Source of the DNA: Candidatus Aquidulcis sp.
GTDB lineage: Bacteria; Chloroflexota; Anaerolineae; UBA4142
Direction of reading: 5' to 3'
NCBI GenBank assembly: GCA_020723345.1
Contig: DYJA01000048.1
Span: forward strand, 1-48,653
Length of the DNA: 48,653 nt
In this document: positions 6,394-12,649 of the stretch, piece by piece
Position numbering within the stretch: the first letter of the stretch is position 1
How the letters are laid out: the number at the start of each line of letters is the position of its first letter
Translations under genes and position numbers: made by a program
The notes under the pieces: generated by a model
Told to the model about the DNA's origin: nothing
The model's input: the letters and a program-made list of their open reading frames with translations, nothing else
The model's database searches: none

Positions 6394-8238
6394 ATGAAAG
6401 ACTGGTTTGTCTACCTAAACCGAGGACTGGCGCGGCAACGCCCGCTCGACCGGCTCGCCGATGCGCGGGGCGAAGCCGAGCCGCGCGCGCGCTTGCAAAA
6501 TCTCCGTCCATTCGTCGCGCGGCACTGGCGCAAAGGCGCGCTCGGCGCGCTGCTCATTCTCGTCAACGCGCTCCTCAGTTTTCCCGATCCCCTCATTTAT
6601 CGTTACATCGTCGACGACGTGATTCTGGCGCGGCAATTGAACTGGCTCGTCGTCGGCATCGGCGTGCTGCTCGCGGTGCAAGCGTTCGACGTGTTGAGCG
6701 GGATGCTGCGGCAATTTTATTTCGCGCGCTTCGAGCAGGATATTCTGCTCGATCTCCAGCGCGATTTGCTCGACCGCACGCTGCGTTTCCCGCAATCTTT
6801 TTTCGACGAAAAAGAGACCGGCTATTTGATGGCGCGTCTCTTGTCCGACGTGCAGGGCTTGCGCTGGTTTTTCTCCAGCACGCTCGTTTACATCGGCACG
6901 AACGCGGTGCAATTGATCGGCGGCGCGCTGCTCTTGTTCTACCTCGAATGGCGGCTCGCGCTGATCACGATTGTTTTCCTGCCCGCGCTCTTTTTCATCG
7001 TCCGCTATTTTTCCGCACGCTTGTACGCCCTCAGTCATCAAAGCATGGAGCGCCAGGCGAACGTCACGCGCACGGTCGAAGAATCGCTCGCGACGACGAC
7101 GCTCATCAAGGCATTCGCGTCCGAAAAACGCGCGCTCGGACGCGTGGTGGATCAATTGACCGCCGCGCGCGAAATCGCGCTGGAGCAGACGACCGTCGGC
7201 GCGTTGGCGAATGTCATCATCACTTCGCTGCCGGGCGTTGCGCGCGTCGTCGCGCTGGCGGGCGGCGCGTTCTGGGTGATCCGCGGCGAATGGACGCTCG
7301 GCTCGCTCCTCGCGTTCCAATCGTACATCGGCTATGTGTACAGTCCGGCGACGTATCTCGCGTCGGCGAATCTCGCGCTGCAAAACGCGCGCGCCGCGCT
7401 GGAACGCGTCTCGGCGTTGTACGACATCGTGCCGGAAGAAAACCTGGGTGTCGGCAAACCGGTCGCGCGGCTGACCGGCGCGGTCGAATTCAAAAACGTG
7501 TCGTTCTCGTACGGCGGGCGCGAGGCGGTGCTTGCCGATGTGTCGTTCCGCGCGCAACCGGGACAGCACATCGCGATTGTCGGACCGAGCGGCGTCGGCA
7601 AGACGACGTTGCTCAGTTTGCTCTTGCGATTTTACAAACCGACGCGCGGCGAAATCTGGTTTGACGATACGCCCGCGTCGGAGTACGATGTCAGCGCGCT
7701 GCGCCAACGCATCGGCTATGTCGCGCAGAGTACGTTGCTCTTGTCCGGCACGATCCGCGACAATTTGTGTTACGGCAATCCAGATGCCAGCGACGCGCAG
7801 ATCACGCGCGCGGCAAAGATCGCGGGCATTCACGATTTCATCGCGGGCTTGCCGCAGGAATACGACGCGGTCGTCGGCGAGCGCGGCGTCAATTTATCGG
7901 AAGGACAAAAGCAGCGACTCGCGATTGCGCGCGCGTTGATCAAGGATCCCGACATCATCATTTTGGACGAGCCGACTTCCGCGCTCGACAGCATCGTCGA
8001 AAAATCGATCTTCGACGCGCTGCCGGAATTGGCGCGCGGTAAGACGCTGTTCGTCGTCGCGCATCGCCTCGCGACAATTCAAAATTCGGATCGCATTTTG
8101 TTGCTGAACGAAAATCGGCTCGTGGACGCGGGGACGCACGCGGAGTTGATGGCGCGGAACGCGTACTATCAGTCGCTTGTAGTCAATCAGTCGATCAGTC
8201 AACCAGGCAATCAGGCAATCGGTCAACCAGTTGCCTGA
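6394..8238 (+). CDS. ABC exporter (fused permease-ATPase)
   Basis: A 614-residue half-transporter. The membrane domain with six predicted helices spans about 45-330. The ATPase domain has Walker A GPSGVGKTT at 397-405, signature LSEGQ at 501-505, Walker B IIILDE at 521-526 and an H-loop in VVAHRLA. There is no N-terminal C39 peptidase, so the leader must be removed by another enzyme, as in lasso systems where an LasD/McjD-type exporter secretes the finished peptide. It begins 3 bp after the regulator and is followed by an HprK-like kinase and a PqqD-like protein. It could serve the lasso peptide, the radical SAM product, or both. The last 17 or so residues are encoded by a repetitive CAATCAG-rich tract and are probably not functional. 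Confidence 0.88.
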   Translation: MKDWFVYLNRGLARQRPLDRLADARGEAEPRARLQNLRPFVARHWRKGALGALLILVNALLSFPDPLIYRYIVDDVILARQLNWLVVGIGVLLAVQAFDVLSGMLRQFYFARFEQDILLDLQRDLLDRTLRFPQSFFDEKETGYLMARLLSDVQGLRWFFSSTLVYIGTNAVQLIGGALLLFYLEWRLALITIVFLPALFFIVRYFSARLYALSHQSMERQANVTRTVEESLATTTLIKAFASEKRALGRVVDQLTAAREIALEQTTVGALANVIITSLPGVARVVALAGGAFWVIRGEWTLGSLLAFQSYIGYVYSPATYLASANLALQNARAALERVSALYDIVPEENLGVGKPVARLTGAVEFKNVSFSYGGREAVLADVSFRAQPGQHIAIVGPSGVGKTTLLSLLLRFYKPTRGEIWFDDTPASEYDVSALRQRIGYVAQSTLLLSGTIRDNLCYGNPDASDAQITRAAKIAGIHDFIAGLPQEYDAVVGERGVNLSEGQKQRLAIARALIKDPDIIILDEPTSALDSIVEKSIFDALPELARGKTLFVVAHRLATIQNSDRILLLNENRLVDAGTHAELMARNAYYQSLVVNQSISQPGNQAIGQPVA

Positions 8239-8275
8239 TTACCCGATACTGATCGCCCGATTACCGATTGACTGT
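8183..8275. repeat. CAATCAG/CAATCGG repeat tract with internal inverted repeats
   Basis: Repeated CAATCAGG, CAATCGG and their complements (CCTGATT, CCGATTACC, CCGATTGAC) span the end of the exporter gene and the whole gap to the kinase gene. The tract supplies the exporter C-terminus (QAIGQPVA) and its stop codon. Confidence 0.6.
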
Positions 8276-9091
8276 ATGAACTCGCTTACCATCCGCATTG
8301 CCGATCTCGATACGACGCTCGATCTGACCGAGTGTCACGCCGCGACGCGCGCGCGTTTGGCGGAGCATTACGCCGCGTTCGTCGCGCCGCCGTCGCCGGA
8401 CGCGTTCACCGTGCGCGTCCGCGTCGAGCCGGGCGCGGCGTACATTTCGCCGGATTCGTCGCGCACCTGGCAAGTTCGTTCCGCGCTGCGCGATGGTCGG
8501 CTCGAATTTGTTTCGCTTTTTGAATCCGGCGAAATGGATTGGGCGACGCGGCAAGGCGCGCTCGTGATGCGTTCGGAAGGCGATCCCGAAAATTTTTTGC
8601 GCGTGCTGTACGCGTGGCGTTGTCTCGAAAGCGGCGCGCTGCTCGTCCACGCGAGCGGCGTCATCCGCGACGGGCGCGGCTATGTCTTTTTCGGTCCGTC
8701 GGGCAGCGGCAAAACGACGGTGACGCGCCTGTCGTCGCGCGATACGATCTTGAGCGACGATTTGGTGATCGTCAAAAAACGCGCGGCGCGTTTTTGCGTT
8801 TACGGCGTCCCGTTTCGCGGCGATTTGCCGGAAGCGCCGCGCGCGAACGCGGTCGCCGAGTTGCACGGTCTGTTCGCGCTGACGAAATCTTCCGAGCATC
8901 GCGTCGCGGCGATGCCCGCGTCCGAAGCGGTGGCGCGGTTGGCGGCGTGTGTGCCGTTCGTCATGACGCGCCCGGCGCACGCGCAGCGCGTCGCGGAAAT
9001 TTGCGCTGAGTTGCACGCCGCCATGCCGGCGCGGCGGTTGTATTTTCTGCGCGATGAAAGATTCTGGGAGGTGATTGATGGATTGGTCTAG
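8276..9091 (+). CDS. HprK-like kinase of the second RiPP system
   Basis: A 271-residue protein with a variable N-terminal half and an HPr-kinase-like C-terminal half: HASGVI, then P-loop FGPSGSGKTT at 139-148 and ILSDDLVIV with the Asp pair at 161-162. It shares the core architecture of the lasso kinase at 4583 but little sequence outside the motifs. Such genes accompany PqqD-like proteins in many RiPP and peptide-modification loci; the substrate is unknown. ATG 8276 was chosen because upstream in-frame codons lie in a repetitive tract. It overlaps the PqqD-like gene by 14 bp. Confidence 0.75.
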   Translation: MNSLTIRIADLDTTLDLTECHAATRARLAEHYAAFVAPPSPDAFTVRVRVEPGAAYISPDSSRTWQVRSALRDGRLEFVSLFESGEMDWATRQGALVMRSEGDPENFLRVLYAWRCLESGALLVHASGVIRDGRGYVFFGPSGSGKTTVTRLSSRDTILSDDLVIVKKRAARFCVYGVPFRGDLPEAPRANAVAELHGLFALTKSSEHRVAAMPASEAVARLAACVPFVMTRPAHAQRVAEICAELHAAMPARRLYFLRDERFWEVIDGLV

Positions 9092-9356
9092 TCGTCCGAC
9101 GCCGCACCCGCAAACGGCGGCGCGCATCGTCGATGGGTCAGCAGTGATCGTGCTGGCGGATACCGGACAAGTGAATGTGTTGAATGCCGTCGGAACGCGC
9201 GTGTGGGAATTGTGCGATGGTTCGCGCAGCGCGCGCGAAATCGCCGAGACGCTCGCGGCAGAATTTGAGGTGACGCCGGAACAGGCGTTGAGCGACACGG
9301 CGGAATTTTTGGAATCGCTCGTCCGCGCGCAAGCAATTGTGCTTGAATCGCCGTGA
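9078..9356 (+). CDS. PqqD-family protein (RRE) of the second RiPP system
   Basis: A 92-residue PqqD-like protein: VIVLADTGQVNVLNAVGTRVWELCDG, then ARE[IL]AETLAAEFEV and a closing wing RAQAIVLES. Such proteins bind the leader of a precursor peptide and present it to a radical SAM enzyme. GGGAGGTG ends 5 nt before ATG 9078. It overlaps the kinase gene, and the radical SAM gene follows after a regulated leader. Compared with the lasso PqqD-like protein at 1859 it keeps the fold motifs but is clearly a different paralogue. Confidence 0.85.
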   Translation: MDWSSRPTPHPQTAARIVDGSAVIVLADTGQVNVLNAVGTRVWELCDGSRSAREIAETLAAEFEVTPEQALSDTAEFLESLVRAQAIVLESP

Positions 9357-9376
9357 GAAAAATTGAGTCCATCGTC

Positions 9377-9422
9377 AACGCCGCGTCACAAAAATTCAGC
9401 AACTCGGCGGGCGCGGCGTTTT
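9377..9422 (+). terminator. Terminator of the kinase/PqqD unit
   Basis: AACGCCGCG (9377-9385) pairs with CGCGGCGTT (9412-9420), followed by TTTT that runs into the next promoter's -35 box. The 26-nt loop is long, so efficiency is uncertain. Confidence 0.55.
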
Positions 9423-9450
9423 GACAGTCCCCGTCGTATCACGGTATAAT
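9421..9450 (+). promoter_or_regulatory. Consensus sigma70-type promoter for the radical SAM transcript
   Basis: TTGACA (9421-9426), 18-bp spacer, TATAAT (9445-9450): both hexamers are perfect. Transcription should start near 9457, 164 nt before the radical SAM start codon. Confidence 0.85.
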
Positions 9451-9456
9451 GGCAGC

Positions 9457-9620
9457 AAGAATTTCTGATCCGTTAAATTTGTCTGCTCGAAGCATTTCTG
9501 TACGGAGGCAATGAACTCCAGTCTCGATTTGGACGCCTTGACTGGAAGGAGTGAGTGGCGTAACCGACCGTTCGCTTTTTCGCGCGACGGTCGGTTTTTG
9601 TTTCGTTTGGGAGTGTAGCG
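9457..9620 (+). ncRNA. Structured leader RNA or small RNA upstream of the radical SAM gene
   Basis: The RNA from the consensus promoter to the terminator is about 143 nt. CCAGTC (9518-9523) pairs with GACTGG (9540-9545). Inside that loop ACGCC (9533-9537) can pair with GGCGT (9557-9561) outside it, giving an H-type pseudoknot. GGAG (9504-9507) can instead pair with CTCC (9516-9519), a competing fold. The terminator at 9562-9599 follows at once. This is the layout of a riboswitch or attenuator, or of a free small RNA. I do not recognise a known riboswitch consensus. A 35-codon ORF (ATG 9511 to TAG 9618) runs through it, but its GGAGG is only 2 nt from the ATG. Confidence 0.55.
9562..9599 (+). 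terminator. Intrinsic terminator/attenuator before the radical SAM gene
   Basis: CCGACCG (9564-9570) pairs with CGGTCGG (9588-9594), extended inwards by TCGC/GCGA after a bulged T and outwards by A-T pairs, and is followed by five T. It sits 21 bp before the start codon at 9621, so readthrough must be allowed for the gene to be expressed from the promoter at 9421. Confidence 0.8.
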
Positions 9621-10739
9621 ATGTCTGTCGAAGGAGCCGACTTTAATCCGCAGTCTGATAATTTATACAACCAAATCCTCGCCAAGACGCGCGAAGAGCA
9701 TCGTCTGTTCACCGCGCATTGGGAACTCACGTATCGCTGCAACGAACGCTGCGCGCATTGCTACCTTGATGTGTTGCCGGCATCCGCGCGCGCGCCGGAG
9801 GAATTGACGACGGACGAATGTCGGCGCGTGGTGGACGAACTTGCCGCGCTCGGCGTACTGAATCTGACGTTTTCCGGCGGCGAGATTTTTGCGCGCCGCG
9901 ATTTTTTCGCGCTGGCGGAGTACGCGCGCGCCAAACGCTTTTTGCTGCGACTCTTTACGAACGGCATCGCGATCACGCCCGCGCGCGCCGAGCGCATCGC
10001 CGCGCTGCACCCGTACGCCGTCGAAATCAGCGTGTACGGCGCGCGCGCCGAAACGCACGAGCAGATCACGCAGCGCGCGCGCTCGTTCGCGTTGACGACG
10101 CGCGCGTTTCGATTGTTGCGCGAACGCGGCGTGCGGACGGTGTTCAAAACGGTGTTGATGCGCGAGAACGCGCGCGAGTTCGACGCGCTCAAAGCATTGG
10201 CGAACGCGTTGGGCGCGCAATTTCGTTACGACATCACGCTCACGCCGATGGACAATGGCGGGCGCGCGCCGCTGCAGCATCGAATGGCGTACGATGATTT
10301 GGTGCGGCTTTTCCGCGCAACGCTCGACCCGGCGGTGTGGACCAAGCGAACGTTGCGACCAGATCAGCCAACGTGCGGCATCGCGAGTAACGCGCTGTTG
10401 ATCGATCCGTACGGAAATATTTTCCCTTGCGTGCAAGCGCGTGTGCCGATTGGCAATCTGCGCGCGCAATCGCTCCAAACGCTTTGGCAAGCATCGCCGG
10501 TGTGGCAAGAATTGGCGCGCTTGACGCTCGACCAATTGCCGGTGTGTCGCCAGTGTGAGTTGAATAGTTTGTGCGTTCGTTGTCATGGCTTGGCGCGATT
10601 GGAAGACGGCGATTTGCGCGCGCCCGCCACAAGCAATTGTATGGCTGCGCTCGCGCGCCGCCAAGCGCTAGTGGAGCAAGGCGCGCTGCCGCAAGATTTT
10701 CCAATTCCGGCTCATTTGCAAAAACAGTCACGCGGATAG
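9621..10739 (+). CDS. Radical SAM/SPASM peptide-modifying enzyme
   Basis: A 372-residue protein. The radical SAM cluster motif is CNERCAHC (Cys40, 44, 47) at the start of a partial TIM barrel with FSGGE at 84-88 binding SAM. The C-terminal SPASM domain has seven cysteines (252, 270, 309, 312, 318, 321, 340), enough for two auxiliary iron-sulfur clusters. Enzymes of this type make thioether, C-C or related crosslinks in ribosomal peptides and work with a PqqD-like partner, here the gene at 9078. The likely substrate is the Cys-containing peptide at 11949. The N-terminal 30 residues are not typical of the family and might hold a contact for the leader binder. The exact chemistry cannot be read from the sequence. 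Confidence 0.92.
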   Translation: MSVEGADFNPQSDNLYNQILAKTREEHRLFTAHWELTYRCNERCAHCYLDVLPASARAPEELTTDECRRVVDELAALGVLNLTFSGGEIFARRDFFALAEYARAKRFLLRLFTNGIAITPARAERIAALHPYAVEISVYGARAETHEQITQRARSFALTTRAFRLLRERGVRTVFKTVLMRENAREFDALKALANALGAQFRYDITLTPMDNGGRAPLQHRMAYDDLVRLFRATLDPAVWTKRTLRPDQPTCGIASNALLIDPYGNIFPCVQARVPIGNLRAQSLQTLWQASPVWQELARLTLDQLPVCRQCELNSLCVRCHGLARLEDGDLRAPATSNCMAALARRQALVEQGALPQDFPIPAHLQKQSRG

Positions 10740-10747
10740 ATGTGAAG

Positions 10748-10780
10748 AGAAACCCGTTTTCTCGCAGAAAACGGGTTTCT
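10748..10780. terminator. Terminator hairpin after the radical SAM gene
   Basis: A 15-bp perfect inverted repeat (AGAAACCCGTTTTCT and its complement) with a 3-nt loop, 8 bp after the stop codon. The T-rich 3' arm makes it a good terminator in this direction. Confidence 0.75.
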
Positions 10781-10851
10781 GGTGAAGGCGGTGTGTTTAT
10801 GAAACGGATACGAAACTGCAATTCTACTTTACGGATAACGACGCGGGAATG

Positions 10852-10860
10852 TGCTATAGT
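10852..10860 (+). promoter_or_regulatory. Extended -10 promoter element
   Basis: TGC-TATAGT is an extended -10 (TGn) with no clear -35 at normal spacing. It lies 27 bp before ATG 10888 and would drive the secreted protein and the second precursor. Confidence 0.45.
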
Positions 10861-10887
10861 GGGATCACTAAATTCTCAAAGGAAAAA

Positions 10888-11889
10888 ATGAAGCGTCCTT
10901 TCGCGACCGTAGATATTTTGCTCGCCATTTCAATCATTCTCGTTGCGACCGGCATCGCGCTTTTGATGGCGCCGCCCGTTCACGCGGCAAATCCGAGCAT
11001 GGAACTGTGGGACTGTGCGAATGGCATCAGCGGTTCGGTGGGCGGGTGCGACATTTTGCAGAGCGGCAATAGCCACGGCTGGACGGCGACCGGCAACATT
11101 GGGAATTCTTCGCACTATACGTACGGCGACGTTGTGCCGTGGCGAATTGAATTCATGAATTTGCCGACTACGCCCGGCACGGTGGTCGCGGTAACATTTC
11201 TCACCGCGTTTGCGAAAAGTCCCGCGTACGATTTCGACTATATGGCGAATTGGTATACAACGGTCTACACGGTGACGTCGAACGATCCATGCGTCGGGAC
11301 GGCGCTTTCAGCATCGTGTACTCAATCGTCGATTTTCCCGCTGCCTCAAGATCCCACCGAATCGGCTGGGACATGCCCGGCGGCACCCGCAGGAAATGGC
11401 TGGACTTTTCCGGCTGGCTCGATGCAAGGTTATGGTGGAATAACGATCAACGACATCGTGTACAACGGCACTCACGCTTGCGATGGCAGCACCGTCGATG
11501 CCAGTGTTACCGTCACATTCACCACCAGCGGGGGCGCGGATGCCATTCTTCTTTGGGGGATGCACATTGCGTCCCCAACCCACTGGGTCACCGTCCCCGG
11601 CTCGACCGAGTCGCCGTATCACGTCCAGTTGAGTACGTTCAGCATCAATGGTGTGCCCGCATCGCCTTGTTCCGGGTGCGGCAAGCAATTGCAGTTGAAG
11701 GTTCAGGACGCGCCCACGGCGGTAACGCTCTCTCAGTTTTTCGGCACGCGCTTGCCTGCCCGCGTCGCGCTGGCGTGGAGCGCGGGCAGCGCGCTTGATA
11801 CGACGATGCTTGGCGCATTCGGATTGGTTATGCTGGGATTCGCGGCGGTCGGGGTTTACCAGATACACAGACAAGATTGGCGGCGATAG
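10888..11889 (+). CDS. Secreted protein with C-terminal membrane anchor, unknown function
   Basis: 333 residues; AAAGGAAAAA precedes ATG 10888. The N-terminal signal peptide (hydrophobic DILLAISIILVATGIALLM, cleavage likely after VHA) leads into a Ser/Thr/Gly-rich extracellular region with several cysteines, including a CSGCGK motif near the end. The C-terminus is one hydrophobic helix (about 305-325) followed by HRQDWRR, the layout of a tail-anchored surface protein or sorting-signal substrate. No catalytic motif was recognised. It lies between the radical SAM enzyme and the precursor and shares its signal-peptide/C-terminal-helix plan with the protein at 16332, so it may belong to the same surface system. 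Confidence 0.75.
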   Translation: MKRPFATVDILLAISIILVATGIALLMAPPVHAANPSMELWDCANGISGSVGGCDILQSGNSHGWTATGNIGNSSHYTYGDVVPWRIEFMNLPTTPGTVVAVTFLTAFAKSPAYDFDYMANWYTTVYTVTSNDPCVGTALSASCTQSSIFPLPQDPTESAGTCPAAPAGNGWTFPAGSMQGYGGITINDIVYNGTHACDGSTVDASVTVTFTTSGGADAILLWGMHIASPTHWVTVPGSTESPYHVQLSTFSINGVPASPCSGCGKQLQLKVQDAPTAVTLSQFFGTRLPARVALAWSAGSALDTTMLGAFGLVMLGFAAVGVYQIHRQDWRR

Positions 11890-11948
11890 ACTAGTCGCCG
11901 ATAATGCGACGTGCAGATCAGTGGGAGATTTCAAGCGGACGTACAAAT

Positions 11949-12137
11949 ATGCGTGACAAGATGAATGTAGAGAAAATCAAAAACGCGGCAACGCGGCAAC
12001 AACCCGACAAAAAACCATACGCGAAACCGCAGATCATCTATCAGGGAGTTTTGGAAGCGATGGCAGCCGTGTGCCTGCCTGCTCCGCCCGGCAAATCAGT
12101 TCCCGGCATCGGCGGCTGTTCGACCGCGTATAGTTGA
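11949..12137 (+). CDS. Candidate RiPP precursor for the radical SAM enzyme
   Basis: A 62-residue peptide with a charged N-terminus (Lys/Arg/Gln-rich), then the leader-like motif YAKPQIIYQGVLEAMA and a short C-terminal core with two cysteines 15 residues apart (AVCLPAPPGKS, then GIGGCSTAYS). The YxxPx[IL]xxxG part matches the RRE-binding motif of the lasso precursor at 2590. The two Cys, the Ser/Thr next to the second one and the Pro/Gly-rich spacer make a plausible substrate for thioether or related crosslinks. Start choice is uncertain (ATG 11949 or 11961; no good ribosome binding site). It is 59 bp after the secreted protein and 38 bp before the FN3-like lipoprotein. Confidence 0.75.
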   Translation: MRDKMNVEKIKNAATRQQPDKKPYAKPQIIYQGVLEAMAAVCLPAPPGKSVPGIGGCSTAYS

Positions 12138-12175
12138 TCCAAACAAGGCGTGACTGCAAAGAAGCTGTGACACTG

Positions 12176-12649
12176 ATGTCAGTCAATTCATGGATTCGAT
12201 TGACGTTCGTTTTTTGTCTTGCGCTGACCGCGTGCAGCACTTCGCCGCAAGCGGGTGTCGTCGTCGAGTGGACGACTGCGACGGAAATCGATACGGCGGG
12301 TTTCAATCTCTATCGCAGCGAGCAAGCGGGAGGAACGTACACCAAAATCAACAGCGCGCTCATTCCTGCCTCGACGGATCCGCTGCGCGGCGGCAAGTAT
12401 CGGTACGAAGACCGGGACGCGCTGCCCGGTCGGATTTACTACTACAAACTCGAAGACGTGGAACTCGACGGCACGACGACGTTGCACGGACCGATCCAGG
12501 CGAGCGCGGGATCGAATTCTGGAGCCGATGCGGCGATCCTATTGATCGGCGCGGGCGCGCTTGCGATAATCGGTCTAGCCGCGCTTGCCGTGCGCCGGCG
12601 GGGGAAAAACCGTCAAGCGGATTCAGACCGACGCGATGAAGGGAAATGA
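12176..12649 (+). CDS. FN3-like lipoprotein with C-terminal membrane helix
   Basis: A 157-residue protein. The N-terminus is a lipoprotein signal peptide (FVFCLALTAC; lipobox LTAC). One fibronectin-III-like domain follows, with the pattern VEWTTATEIDTAGFNLYRS and YYYKLEDV. A C-terminal hydrophobic helix (AAILLIGAGALAIIGLAALAV) and an Arg/Lys-rich tail finish the protein. The FN3 unit closely resembles that of the protein at 16332 (INWTTASEISNVGFHILRS and YYYKLQSV). It overlaps the C25 peptidase gene by 14 bp, so the two are translated together. A role as docking or anchoring partner of that peptidase is inferred. Confidence 0.8.
   Translation: MSVNSWIRLTFVFCLALTACSTSPQAGVVVEWTTATEIDTAGFNLYRSEQAGGTYTKINSALIPASTDPLRGGKYRYEDRDALPGRIYYYKLEDVELDGTTTLHGPIQASAGSNSGADAAILLIGAGALAIIGLAALAVRRRGKNRQADSDRRDEGK

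Noticed and set aside
6387-7664. A 425-codon plus-strand frame alongside the exporter
   Set aside because: An Arg/Ala-rich +1 shadow of the exporter, which itself carries all ATPase motifs.
6415-7833. A 472-codon open frame on the minus strand
   Set aside because: Antisense of the ABC exporter; no motif, Arg/Gln/Asp-rich shadow composition.
9457-9600. Leader considered as a T-box, cobalamin, SAM, glycine or SRP RNA
   Set aside because: None of the signature sequences of those RNAs could be found by eye, so it was left unassigned.
10888-11889. Secreted protein considered as the radical SAM substrate
   Set aside because: It has a Sec signal and a membrane anchor and no leader motif. The small peptide at 11949 is the better candidate.
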